Below are positions 40,951 through 52,516 of a DNA stretch of 64,000 nucleotides, piece by piece. The position numbers and the translations under genes were made by a program. Below the pieces are notes generated by a model. That model worked only from the letters and a program-made list of their open reading frames with translations. It ran no database searches and was not told the DNA's origin. Position 1 is the first letter of the stretch. Each line of letters begins with the position of its first letter. The DNA is from Pelomonas sp047654805 (GTDB lineage: Bacteria > Pseudomonadota > Gammaproteobacteria > Burkholderiales > Burkholderiaceae_C), in NCBI RefSeq assembly GCF_047654805.1, contig NZ_JASGIV010000001.1, positions 558,001 through 622,000 on the forward strand. The letters are read 5' to 3'.

Positions 40951-43044
40951 ATGACAGCCCATTACGAAGTCCGCGGCAGCGTTGCCGTGATCACGCTCGA
41001 CAACCCGCCGGTCAACGGCCTGGGTTTTGCCACCCGAGCAGCCGTCGCTGCCGGCGTGGAACGTGCCGAGGCCGACCCGGCCATCACGTCGCTGGTCATC
41101 ACTGGAGCTGGCAAGGCCTTCTCGGGCGGCGCCGACATCAAGGAGTTCGGCAGCCCCAAGGCGTTGGCAGAACCTAATCTGCTGAGCCTGATTGCCGTGG
41201 TGGAGAACTGCAGCAAGCCTGTGGTGGCGGCCATCCACAGCGTCTGCATGGGTGGTGGCCTGGAGCTGTCCCTGGGCTGCCACTACCGCATCGCGCAGGC
41301 CGGCACCAAGGTCGCGCTGCCGGAAGTGAAGCTGGGCCTGCTGCCCGGTGCAGGCGGCACTCAGCGACTGCCTCGTGCGCTGGGCGTGGAGCCCGCGCTG
41401 AACATGATCGTCAGCGGCGAGCCGGTCGAGGCGCAGATGCTGGCGATGGTCCCTGGCCAGAAGCTGTTCGACAGGGTCGTGGATGCAGACGTGGTCGATG
41501 CCGCCGTCAAGTTCGCCGAGGAGGTGTCGGAGAAGCGTCCCCTGCCCAAGGTGCGCGACCTCAAGGCCAGGCACCCCAACGCGGACGCCTACTTCCAGTT
41601 CGCCCGCAACATGGTGGGCGGCATGAGCAAGAACTTCCCGGCGCCGCTGCGCTGCCTGGAAGCCGTGGCCGGCGCGGTCAAGCTGAAGTTCGACGACGGC
41701 ATGCGCGCCGAGCGCGAGGGCTTTGCCGCACTGATGCTGACGCCGGAATCGAAGGCGCTGCGCCACCTGTTCTTCGCCGAGCGCGTCGCCAGCAAGATCG
41801 CCGATGTGCCCGAGGACACGCCGCTGCGCACCATTGCCAAGGTCGGTGTCATCGGCGCCGGCACGATGGGTGGCGGCATCTCGATGAACTTCTTGAACGC
41901 GGGCATCCCGGTCACCATTCTCGAGACCAAGCAAGAAGCCCTGGACCGTGGCGTCGCCACCATCAGGAAGAATTACGAAGCCCAGGTCAAGAAGGGCAAG
42001 CTCAAGGAAGACAAGTACGCGCAGCGCATGGCGCTGCTGAGCACGACGCTGAACTACGCCGACCTGGCCGACGCCGACCTCATCATCGAGGCGGTGTTTG
42101 AGGAGATCGGTGTCAAGGAAGCCGTCTTCAAGCAGCTCGATGCCGTGGCCAAGCCCGGTGCCATCCTGGCCTCCAACACCTCGACGCTGGACGTCGACAA
42201 GATCGCGTCGTTCACGAAGCGCCCGCAGGACGTCGTGGGCATGCACTTCTTCAGCCCGGCCAACGTCATGAAGCTGCTGGAAGTGGTGCGAGGCAAGGAA
42301 ACGGCCAAGGACGTGCTGGCCACGGTGATGGCCATTGGCAAGAAGATCAAGAAGACGGCCGTGGTGTCAGGCGTCTGCGACGGCTTCATCGGCAACCGCA
42401 TGATCGAGCAGTACAGCCGCCAGGCCGGCTTCCTGCTGGACGAGGGTTGCAGCCCGCAGCAGGTGGACAAGGCGGTCGAGAAGTTCGGCTTCGCGATGGG
42501 CCCCTTCCGCATGGGGGACCTGGCCGGCAACGACATCGGCTGGGCCATTCGCAAGCGCCGCGCCGTGGAGCGCGCCAGCATGAAGTACTCCGCCAGCGCC
42601 GACCGCCTGTGCGAGCTGGGCCGCTTCGGCCAGAAGACCGGTGCCGGCTGGTACGACTACCAGCCCGGCAAGCGCGATGCGATCCCGTCGGCCGTCGTCG
42701 AGGAGATGCTGGCCAAGCACCGTGAGGCCATCGGCGCCAAGAAGCGCGACATCAGCGACGAGGAGATCGTGCACCGCCTGGTGTTCGCCCTCGTCAACGA
42801 GGCCGCCCACCTGCTGGAGGAAGGCATCGCGCAGCGCGCGTCCGACGTGGACATGGTCTACCTGACCGGCTACGGCTTCCCCATCTTCCGCGGTGGCCCG
42901 ATGTGCTACGCCGACACGCTGGGCCTGTTCAACGTCGTGCAGGCGATGAAGCGCTTTGCCAGGAACCCGATGGACGACGGTGCGTTCTGGACGCCGGCGC
43001 CGCTGCTGGCCCGCCTGGTCGCCGAAGGCAAGTCCTTCACCTGA
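40951..43044 (+). CDS. Bifunctional enoyl-CoA hydratase / 3-hydroxyacyl-CoA dehydrogenase
   Basis: 697-residue FadB/FadJ-like enzyme catalysing hydration and NAD-dependent oxidation of acyl-CoA. Crotonase domain about 1-190 (GAGKAFSGGADIKEF; EVKLGLLPGAGGTQRLPR with the catalytic Glu), NAD domain from about 297 (VGVIGAGTMGGGI), the catalytic-His region VVGMHFFSPANVMKLLE, then two C-terminal domains. The crotonase part lacks the Delta3-Delta2 isomerase-type extended N-terminus of FadB. Starts at ATG 40951 with GAGG upstream; GTG at 40945 is in frame. First gene of a rightward operon. Confidence 0.94.
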   Translation: MTAHYEVRGSVAVITLDNPPVNGLGFATRAAVAAGVERAEADPAITSLVITGAGKAFSGGADIKEFGSPKALAEPNLLSLIAVVENCSKPVVAAIHSVCMGGGLELSLGCHYRIAQAGTKVALPEVKLGLLPGAGGTQRLPRALGVEPALNMIVSGEPVEAQMLAMVPGQKLFDRVVDADVVDAAVKFAEEVSEKRPLPKVRDLKARHPNADAYFQFARNMVGGMSKNFPAPLRCLEAVAGAVKLKFDDGMRAEREGFAALMLTPESKALRHLFFAERVASKIADVPEDTPLRTIAKVGVIGAGTMGGGISMNFLNAGIPVTILETKQEALDRGVATIRKNYEAQVKKGKLKEDKYAQRMALLSTTLNYADLADADLIIEAVFEEIGVKEAVFKQLDAVAKPGAILASNTSTLDVDKIASFTKRPQDVVGMHFFSPANVMKLLEVVRGKETAKDVLATVMAIGKKIKKTAVVSGVCDGFIGNRMIEQYSRQAGFLLDEGCSPQQVDKAVEKFGFAMGPFRMGDLAGNDIGWAIRKRRAVERASMKYSASADRLCELGRFGQKTGAGWYDYQPGKRDAIPSAVVEEMLAKHREAIGAKKRDISDEEIVHRLVFALVNEAAHLLEEGIAQRASDVDMVYLTGYGFPIFRGGPMCYADTLGLFNVVQAMKRFARNPMDDGAFWTPAPLLARLVAEGKSFT

Positions 43045-43075
43045 GCGCCGGCCCACCCAAATCTGAGTGTCTTGC

Positions 43076-43113
43076 GTGCCAGGCCTGGCGAGCGAAGCGA
43101 GTAGCCCTGGCAC
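43076..43113. repeat. Intergenic hairpin between dehydrogenase and thiolase
   Basis: Arms GTGCCAGG (43076-43083) and CCTGGCAC (43106-43113), with an inner GCGAGCGAAGCGAG element, in an 88-base spacer. Looks like a REP-type hairpin rather than a terminator, since transcription must reach the thiolase. Confidence 0.45.
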
Positions 43114-43132
43114 CAACTGATTAGGACTAGAC

Positions 43133-44304
<1,172 letters not shown>

Positions 44305-44308
<4 letters not shown>

Positions 44309-44724
44309 GCCCCGACGAGTTCGTCAGGCGCGGCGCGCAGATCCTGGCCGCTCAGCCCTTCAGCCGCCTGCTGGGCGTGGAGATCGGCGCCGTGGCGCCG
44401 GGCCGCGTCGAGCTGCGGCTGGCGGTGAAGCCCGAGCTGCTGCAGCAGCACGGCTTTGCGCACGGCGGCGTGCTCAGCTACCTGGCCGACAACGCGCTGA
44501 CCTTTGCGGGCGGCACGGCCATGGCCTCCGACGCGCTGACGAGCGAGTACAAGATCAACTACCTGCGCCCGGCCGTCGGCGAGCTGCTGATTGCGCGTGC
44601 CGAGTCCGTGAGCGCGGGCCGCACCCAGGCCGTCTGCCGCTGCGAGGTGTTCGCGGTCAAGGACGGCGTGGAGAAGCTCTGCGCGGTGGCCCAGGGCACC
44701 ATCGTCAAGCTGGCCGAGGGCTGA
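44305..44724 (+). CDS. PaaI-type hotdog thioesterase (1)
   Basis: 139-residue acyl-CoA thioesterase with the hotdog-fold segment HGFAHGGVLSYLADNALTFAGG (about 48-69) including the HGG and Asp motif. The GTG start overlaps the thiolase stop. Removes CoA from stalled or toxic acyl-CoA in PaaI-like systems; here the acyl chain is unknown. Immediately followed without spacer by a second thioesterase. Confidence 0.87.
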
Positions 44725-45141
44725 ATGCGGCTCGATCTCGACACGCTGCGGGGCTTCTTCCGCTCGGCGCCCTTCATGGCCGACCTGGGCGTGGAGCCCA
44801 CCGCCGTCGAGCCCGGCCGCGTGTGGGCCACGCTGGCCGCGCAGCCGCGCCACCGCCAGCACACGGGCGTCGTGCATGCCGGCGTCATCGCGGCGCTGGC
44901 CGACCATTGCATGGGCGCGGCCGCCCAGACCCTGGCCGGCGATGGCCACTGGGTGCTGACCGCCGAGTTCAAGACCAGCCTGCTGCGCGGCGCGAGCGGC
45001 GAGCAGCTGGAATGCGAGGCCTGGGTGTTGAAGCCCGGCCGACAAGTCACCTTCACCGAGGCCGAGGTGTACGCGGTGGCCGGCGGCGAGCGCAGGCTCG
45101 TGGCCAAGGCCAGCGGCACCATGGCCGTCACCGCCGCCTGA
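44725..45141 (+). CDS. PaaI-type hotdog thioesterase (2)
   Basis: 138 residues; hotdog motif QHTGVVHAGVIAALADHCMGAAA around residues 45-68, with HAG replacing the usual HGG, then a TAEFKTSLLR strand. Start codon directly abuts the stop of the first thioesterase. It shares the fold but little identity, so it is not a recent duplication. Confidence 0.87.
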   Translation: MRLDLDTLRGFFRSAPFMADLGVEPTAVEPGRVWATLAAQPRHRQHTGVVHAGVIAALADHCMGAAAQTLAGDGHWVLTAEFKTSLLRGASGEQLECEAWVLKPGRQVTFTEAEVYAVAGGERRLVAKASGTMAVTAA

Positions 45142-45144
45142 GCC

Positions 45145-46950
<1,806 letters not shown>

Positions 46951-46964
46951 ACTGGAGACAACCC

Positions 46965-47756
46965 ATGAGCACCAAAGTCCAAGACCTCTTCGACCTCAGC
47001 GGCCAGGTAGCCCTCGTCACCGGCGGATCGCGCGGGCTGGGCCTGCAGATCGCCGAGGCGCTGGGCGATGCCGGCGCCAAGGTCATGCTGACGTCGCGCA
47101 AGGCGGCCGACCTGGAGGAGGCCGCTGCCCACCTGCAGGCGCGCGGCATCGACACGCGCTGGATCGCGGCCGACGCCGCCAAGGAAGACGAGGCCCAGCG
47201 CGTCGTCGCCGAGACCATGGAGCGGCTCGGCCAGATCGACATCCTCGTCAACAATGCCGGCGCCACCTGGGGAGCTCCGGCCGAGGAGCATCCCTTGGCG
47301 GCCTGGGACAAGGTCATGGACCTGAACATCCGCAGCCTGTTCGTCTTCGCGCAGGCGGTGGCCAAGGCCAGCATGATCCCGCGCCGCTCGGGCCGCATCA
47401 TCAACGTGGCCTCCATCGCCGGCCTGGCCGGCAACACCGGGGCGATGAAGACCATCGCCTACAACACCAGCAAGGGCGCGGCCGTGAACTTCACGCGCGC
47501 GCTGGCCGGCGAGTGGGGCGCCTACGGCATCACCGTCAACGCGCTGGCGCCGGGCTTTTTCCCCAGCAAGATGACGCAAGGCCTGCTGGCCGCGGTGGGC
47601 GCGGAAAAGATGGCCTCCCACGCGCCGCTGAACCGCCTGGGCGACGACGACGACCTGAAGGGCGCGGCGCTGCTGTTCGCATCCCGTGCCGGCAAGCACA
47701 TCACCGGGCAGATCCTGGCGGTGGACGGCGGCGTCAGCGCCGTGCACGGCAACTGA
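46965..47756 (+). CDS. SDR-family oxidoreductase
   Basis: 263 residues. NAD(P)-binding TGGSRGLG near residue 23, NNAGA, catalytic Ser...Tyr-x3-Lys as IAYNTSKGA, and PGFFPSKM. Likely a 3-hydroxyacyl-CoA or ketoacyl reductase/dehydrogenase acting with the surrounding beta-oxidation enzymes. GGAG precedes the ATG 7 bases away. Confidence 0.92.
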   Translation: MSTKVQDLFDLSGQVALVTGGSRGLGLQIAEALGDAGAKVMLTSRKAADLEEAAAHLQARGIDTRWIAADAAKEDEAQRVVAETMERLGQIDILVNNAGATWGAPAEEHPLAAWDKVMDLNIRSLFVFAQAVAKASMIPRRSGRIINVASIAGLAGNTGAMKTIAYNTSKGAAVNFTRALAGEWGAYGITVNALAPGFFPSKMTQGLLAAVGAEKMASHAPLNRLGDDDDLKGAALLFASRAGKHITGQILAVDGGVSAVHGN

Positions 47757-47771
47757 GGCGACACTGTCGCG

Positions 47772-48221
47772 ATGGAGTTCCCGGTCCACATCCCCTTCGT
47801 CGAGCAACTCGGTTTCACGCTGCATTCGGTCGGCGACGGCGAGGCCGAGCTCAGGCTGACGATTGCCGAGCAGCACCTGAACTCCTGGCGCGTCGCCCAT
47901 GGCGGCGTCGTCATGACGCTGCTGGACGTGGCCATGGCCCATGCGGCGCGCAGCGTGAACCGGCGAATCCTCGAAACCGGCACCGACCTCGGGCCGGGCG
48001 TCGTCACGGTGGAGATGAAGACCACCTTCATGCGCCCCGGCGAGGGCGAGCTGCGCGCGGTGGGCAGGCTGCTGCACCGCTCGACGACCATGGCCTTCTG
48101 CGAGGGCTCGGTCTTCGGCACGGACGGCAAGCTCTGCGCCCACGCCACCGGCACCTTCAAGTACCTGCGCGCGCTGCCGGCCGGCCGCCAGCTCAAGGCG
48201 CTGGGCGGCGAGGGCGACTGA
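47772..48221 (+). CDS. PaaI-type hotdog thioesterase (3)
   Basis: 149 residues; hotdog signature NSWRVAHGGVVMTLLDVAMAHAA (about 36-58), then VTVEMKTTFMRPGEG. Last gene of the beta-oxidation operon, 15 bases after the SDR gene. Third thioesterase of the operon, and the only one downstream of the dehydrogenases. Confidence 0.87.
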   Translation: MEFPVHIPFVEQLGFTLHSVGDGEAELRLTIAEQHLNSWRVAHGGVVMTLLDVAMAHAARSVNRRILETGTDLGPGVVTVEMKTTFMRPGEGELRAVGRLLHRSTTMAFCEGSVFGTDGKLCAHATGTFKYLRALPAGRQLKALGGEGD

Positions 48222-48481
48222 GAAGGCGGAATCCCCGCAACGCTCTCGGGTTTGAGCGATATTTCTGAAACGGCGTTCCATTGGCGGGCACAATAGCGGC
48301 CGCGCCAGCATTCCACTGCAGGGATGCGCGGTTGGCCAGGTCGCTGATTCGGACCACGCCGTCTTGCCCGATCCCGGGACGGTGCCTGGCATGACGGCCC
48401 GCGCGCAGGTCCTTTTCGGGCCTGCGGCGCAGTGGCCCACGCATCGCCCCATTCCGCTTCAGTTTTCGAAAGCCACCCGCC

Positions 48482-49120
48482 ATGAAGATCGCCCTCATCA
48501 TCGAGAACAGCCAGGCCGCCAAGTCCGAGATCGTGCACAACGCGCTCAAGACCGTGGCCGAGCCGCTGGGCCACAGCGTCCACCACTACGGCATGTACAC
48601 GCCCGAGGACAAGGCCTCGCTGACCTATGTGATGAACGGCCTGCTGGCCGGCATCCTGCTGAACTCCAAGGCCGCCGACTTCGTCATCACCGGCTGCGGC
48701 ACCGGCATGGGCTCCATGCTGGCCTGCAACAGCATGCCCGGCGTGTTCTGCGGCCTGGTCATCGACCCGACCGACGCCTTCCTGTTCGGCCAGATCAACG
48801 ATGGCAACGCCATGTCCATGCCCTACGCCAAGGGCTTCGGCTGGGCTGCCGAGCTGAACCTGCAGGACTGCTACCGCAAGCTGCTGGAGAACGAGCGCGG
48901 CGCCGGCTACCCCAAGGAGCGCGCCGCCATCATGGCCAAGAACCGCGGCATCCTGAAGGACCTGAAGGCCGCTTCGTGCAAGGACATGCTGACGGTGCTC
49001 AAGAGCGTCGACCAGGACCTGCTGAAGGCCACCGTGTCGGGCGAGAAGTTCCAGGAACTGTTCTTCACGAACTGCCAGGACGACGCCATCGCCTCGCACA
49101 TCAAGTCGGTTCTGGCCTGA
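48482..49120 (+). CDS. RpiB/LacA/LacB-family protein
   Basis: 212 residues. The N-terminal half matches the ribose-5-phosphate isomerase B fold, including ITGCGTGMGSMLACN (anion-binding loop) and NDGNAMSMPYA. Family members isomerise pentose or galactose phosphates, but this branch is longer (212 against about 150) with a helical C-terminal tail containing three cysteines. Monocistronic with 260 bases of upstream sequence in which I see no gene. Substrate unknown. Confidence 0.82.
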   Translation: MKIALIIENSQAAKSEIVHNALKTVAEPLGHSVHHYGMYTPEDKASLTYVMNGLLAGILLNSKAADFVITGCGTGMGSMLACNSMPGVFCGLVIDPTDAFLFGQINDGNAMSMPYAKGFGWAAELNLQDCYRKLLENERGAGYPKERAAIMAKNRGILKDLKAASCKDMLTVLKSVDQDLLKATVSGEKFQELFFTNCQDDAIASHIKSVLA

Positions 49121-49162
49121 TGTGACCCTCGCGACGGTCTCGCGGGCTGCGAGACTGTCGCG

Positions 49163-51457
49163 ATGTCCATTTCTCCGCCCCACCTCACGCTGCGCACGCT
49201 GACGCGCGGCGACGGCCTGCTGGGGCTGCGTCCGCGCGGCCCGCTGGGCCCGCGCGGCGAGCAGGTGACGGTGGCGACGCTGGCACGGCGGGACGCCGAT
49301 GCCGAGCAGGTGCTGCTCAAGCTGGGCCTGCTCGCCCTCGACCCCGCGCTGCTGCAATGGCGTGGCGCGCCGGTGCCGCTGGGTGGCGAGTCGCTCTGGA
49401 CGCTGGTCCAGGAGGAATTCTTCGGCGACTTCCATGCCGAGAAGGTGCCGCAGCTGCAGGCCCAGGGCTGGCAGGTCACGACCGAGCCGGGGTTTGCCCA
49501 CCACAGCCAGTACGTCAGCGGCTGGCAACTCGGGCTCACCGAGGAAGCCCGGCAGGAAGCACCCCCACCGAATCGCCGCGTCGAAGGACTGGGCCTGGAG
49601 CGGCGCACCGGCGCCTGGCTGGTCAGCCTCGGCATGGAAGTCGACGGCAAGCAGCTCGACCTCGCGCCGCTGATCGCCAACCTCTTGCGCCGCGACAAGC
49701 GTTGGCTGGACGCGGTGGCCATCGGCGCCATCGAGGACGACGCCATCGTCTCGCTGCGCGCGCCGGGCGGGCGGCGCTATCACGCCCAGGCCGCGCCGCT
49801 CAAGGCCATCATGCTGGCGCTGCTGGACCTGCTCAAGCCGATGGAGCTGGAGAAGGGCAAGCCGCTCAAGCTCGATGCGTGGGACGCCGACCGCATCCGC
49901 TGCATCGAGGACGAGTCGCGCGGCCGCTGGCAGATCCACGGCGACGCCGACCTCAAGGCGCTGGGCCGGCGCCTGCTGGCGGCAGGCACCCCCGCCGCAC
50001 TGCCACAGCCCCCCGGCCTGGGCCTGGCGCTGCGTCCCTACCAGCTGCACGGGCTGGCCTGGCTGCAGTACCTGCGCGAGCACAACCTCGCCGGCATCCT
50101 GGCCGACGACATGGGCCTGGGCAAGACGGCGCAGGCGCTGGCCCACATCTGGACCGAGAAGCAGGCCGGCCGCCTGGACCGCCCGGCCCTGGTCATCGTG
50201 CCGACGTCGCTGCTATTCAACTGGCAGCAGGAGGCTGAGCGCATCGCGCCGGGGCTGGTGCTGCGGACCTGGCACGGCGCCGACCGCGAGGCGGGGCAGC
50301 TCGGCGGGGCCGACGTCGTGCTGAGCACCTACAACCTCGTCTGGCGCGACCTGCGCACGCTGTCGGCCCAGCCCTGGCATCTGCTGATCCTCGACGAAGC
50401 CCAGTCGGTCAAGAACGCGCAGGCCCGCGCCGCCCGCGCGCTGCGGCGCCTGCAGCCGCGCCATCGTCTCGCGCTGACCGGCACGCCGCTGGAGAACCAC
50501 CTGGGCGAGCTGTGGTCGCTGTTCGACCTGCTGATGCCCGGCTTCCTCGGCGACTCGCGCAGCTTCGCGCGCCACTGGCGCAAGCCCATCGAGGTCAACC
50601 GCGACGGCCCGCGTGCGCGGCTGCTGGCCGCGCGCGTGCGGCCCTTCATCCTGCGTCGCATGAAGGCCGAGGTCGCGACCGAGCTGCCGCCGCTGACCGA
50701 GCTCGTCAAGCGCGTCACGCTGGCGGGCCAGCAAAAGCAGCTCTACGAGAGCGTGCGCGTCGCGGCCGACCACATGGTGCGCCGCATCCTGGCACGCGAC
50801 GGCTTCACGCCCACGAGCCTCATCAGCGTGCTGGATGCCATGCTCAAGTTGCGCCAGGTCTGCTGCGATCCGCGCCTGGTCAAGGGCGTGGAGATGACGC
50901 CCCACATCGAGCGCGCCAAGCTGCAGTGGCTGCGCGAGCACCTGCCCGACCTGGTGGCCCAGGGCCGGCGGCTGCTGGTGTTCTCGCAGTTCACCGAGAT
51001 GCTGGACCTGATCGCCGTGGAGCTCGACGCGCTGAAGCTGCCGCACCTGCGCCTGACCGGTCAGACCCCTGCCGGCCAGCGCGGCGAGATCGTGCGCCGC
51101 TTCCAGTCCCGCCAGGAGCCGCTGCTGCTGGCCAGCCTCAAGGCCGGCGGCGTGGGCCTGAACCTGACCGCCGCCGACACCGTCATCCATGTGGACCCAT
51201 GGTGGAACCCGGCCGTGCAGGAGCAGGCCAGCGCACGGGCCCATCGCATCGGGCAGGACCAGCCGGTCTTCGTCTACCAGCTCGTGGCCCTGGGCAGCAT
51301 CGAGGAGCGCATGCTGGAGCTGCAGTCGCGCAAGAAGGCGCTGGCCGACGGCCTGCTCGGCCGTGATGACGGCAGCGCGCTGGGCAAGTTCGGCGCGCCC
51401 GAGCTGAACCTGCTGCTCGCACCGCTGGAGGCTGGCGAGCCGCCAGACGCTCTCTAG
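49163..51457 (+). CDS. SNF2/HepA-family DEAD-like helicase
   Basis: 764-residue SWI2/SNF2 ATPase. Walker A in ADDMGLGKTAQ (Lys321), Walker B LILDEAQSVKN, motif III LTGTPLENHLGELWSLFDLL, motif V LASLKAGGVGLNLTAADTVIHVDPWWNP, and motif VI RAHRIGQDQPVFVY. An about 300-residue N-terminal region carries no recognisable zinc (SWIM) motif. Probably remodels RNA polymerase- or DNA-bound proteins, like bacterial HepA/RapA. 43 bases after the RpiB-like gene. Confidence 0.92.
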   Translation: MSISPPHLTLRTLTRGDGLLGLRPRGPLGPRGEQVTVATLARRDADAEQVLLKLGLLALDPALLQWRGAPVPLGGESLWTLVQEEFFGDFHAEKVPQLQAQGWQVTTEPGFAHHSQYVSGWQLGLTEEARQEAPPPNRRVEGLGLERRTGAWLVSLGMEVDGKQLDLAPLIANLLRRDKRWLDAVAIGAIEDDAIVSLRAPGGRRYHAQAAPLKAIMLALLDLLKPMELEKGKPLKLDAWDADRIRCIEDESRGRWQIHGDADLKALGRRLLAAGTPAALPQPPGLGLALRPYQLHGLAWLQYLREHNLAGILADDMGLGKTAQALAHIWTEKQAGRLDRPALVIVPTSLLFNWQQEAERIAPGLVLRTWHGADREAGQLGGADVVLSTYNLVWRDLRTLSAQPWHLLILDEAQSVKNAQARAARALRRLQPRHRLALTGTPLENHLGELWSLFDLLMPGFLGDSRSFARHWRKPIEVNRDGPRARLLAARVRPFILRRMKAEVATELPPLTELVKRVTLAGQQKQLYESVRVAADHMVRRILARDGFTPTSLISVLDAMLKLRQVCCDPRLVKGVEMTPHIERAKLQWLREHLPDLVAQGRRLLVFSQFTEMLDLIAVELDALKLPHLRLTGQTPAGQRGEIVRRFQSRQEPLLLASLKAGGVGLNLTAADTVIHVDPWWNPAVQEQASARAHRIGQDQPVFVYQLVALGSIEERMLELQSRKKALADGLLGRDDGSALGKFGAPELNLLLAPLEAGEPPDAL

Positions 51458-51509
51458 AATCCGCCCCCTTTTCGTCGCCCTTTTTGCCCGCATGCTTGCC
51501 CCGGTCGCC

Positions 51510-52403
51510 ATGGACATCGTCGTCAACGAAGAACTCAAGGCCTACATCGATCCGTTGACGCCCGACGAGTACGAAGCGCTGGAACGCAGCCTGCTGGCCG
51601 AAGGCTGCCGCGACGCGCTGGTGCTGTGGGGAGACGTGCTGGTGGACGGGCACAACCGCTACGGCATCTGCCGCAAGCACGGCCTGCCGTTCCAGACAGT
51701 GCAGAACCCCCGCTTCAAGTCCATCGAGGATGTGCACCTGTGGATGATCGACCAGCACCTGGGCCGGCGCAGCGTCTCCGACTTCCAGCGCGGCGTGCTC
51801 GCGCTGCGCAAGCGCGAGATCGTGGCCGAGCGGCGCGCGCGCAGCGCCGCGGCGCCCGAGCCTGCACCGGCACCCGCCGATCCGGTGGTGTCTCAGGACG
51901 GCGTCGCGACGCCGGCCGCCACTCCCGCTTCCACGGAGAACGCACTGGAGACACGCGAGGCGCTGGCCCGGGCCGCCAGGCTCAGCAGCAGCCAGGTGGT
52001 GCAGATCGAGAAGATCCAGAAGCGTGGCGCGCCCGAGCTGGTGGCCGCGGTGAAGTCCGGCGCGATCTCCCTCAATGCGGCCGCCACCGTGGCCATGCTG
52101 CCGCCCGAGGAGCAGGTCGCGGCAGCTGCCGCGGGAGCCGAGGAACTCAAGCAGGCGGCCAAGCGCGTGCGCGAGGCCCGGCGCAAGCCGCCCGCAGCCA
52201 GTCCCGCGCCAGCGGGCGATGAGGGCACGGTGCAGCCGGCGGCCGGACCCAGCCTGGATGCCCCGGGAGCACCTGAAGCACTCGAGTCGCCGCAAGCGCC
52301 GGAGGCACTGGAGGCACTGCGCCAGCGCGTGGCCGAGCTGGAGGCCGAGAACGCGGCGCTTCGGCAGGAGCTGATGGCGCTGCGCCCGGGGCCGCAGCCC
52401 TAG
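51510..52403 (+). CDS. ParB-like nuclease-domain protein (phage/plasmid type)
   Basis: 297 residues. The N-terminal ParB/Srx-like region (VVNEELKAYIDPLTPDEYEALERSL, then VDGHNRYGICRKHGLPFQT) is followed by a linker and an ASSQVVQIEKIQKRG-like helix-turn-helix region near 160, then an Ala/Pro-rich and coiled-coil tail (about 215-290). This domain order occurs in phage and plasmid proteins related to ParB, not in chromosomal ParB. No parA nearby. ATG at 51492 is also in frame; ATG 51510 matches related proteins better. Confidence 0.78.
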   Translation: MDIVVNEELKAYIDPLTPDEYEALERSLLAEGCRDALVLWGDVLVDGHNRYGICRKHGLPFQTVQNPRFKSIEDVHLWMIDQHLGRRSVSDFQRGVLALRKREIVAERRARSAAAPEPAPAPADPVVSQDGVATPAATPASTENALETREALARAARLSSSQVVQIEKIQKRGAPELVAAVKSGAISLNAAATVAMLPPEEQVAAAAAGAEELKQAAKRVREARRKPPAASPAPAGDEGTVQPAAGPSLDAPGAPEALESPQAPEALEALRQRVAELEAENAALRQELMALRPGPQP

Positions 52404-52516
52404 GCGCGGCAGCCGCTGCCGGCTTGACCCGGCTCGATAGTGGCTCGACGGCCAATCCACGGCGGCTGGTTGGTCCGGATGGCTAGACCTGGATGGCGAG
52501 GCCTAGACGGTGAGGG

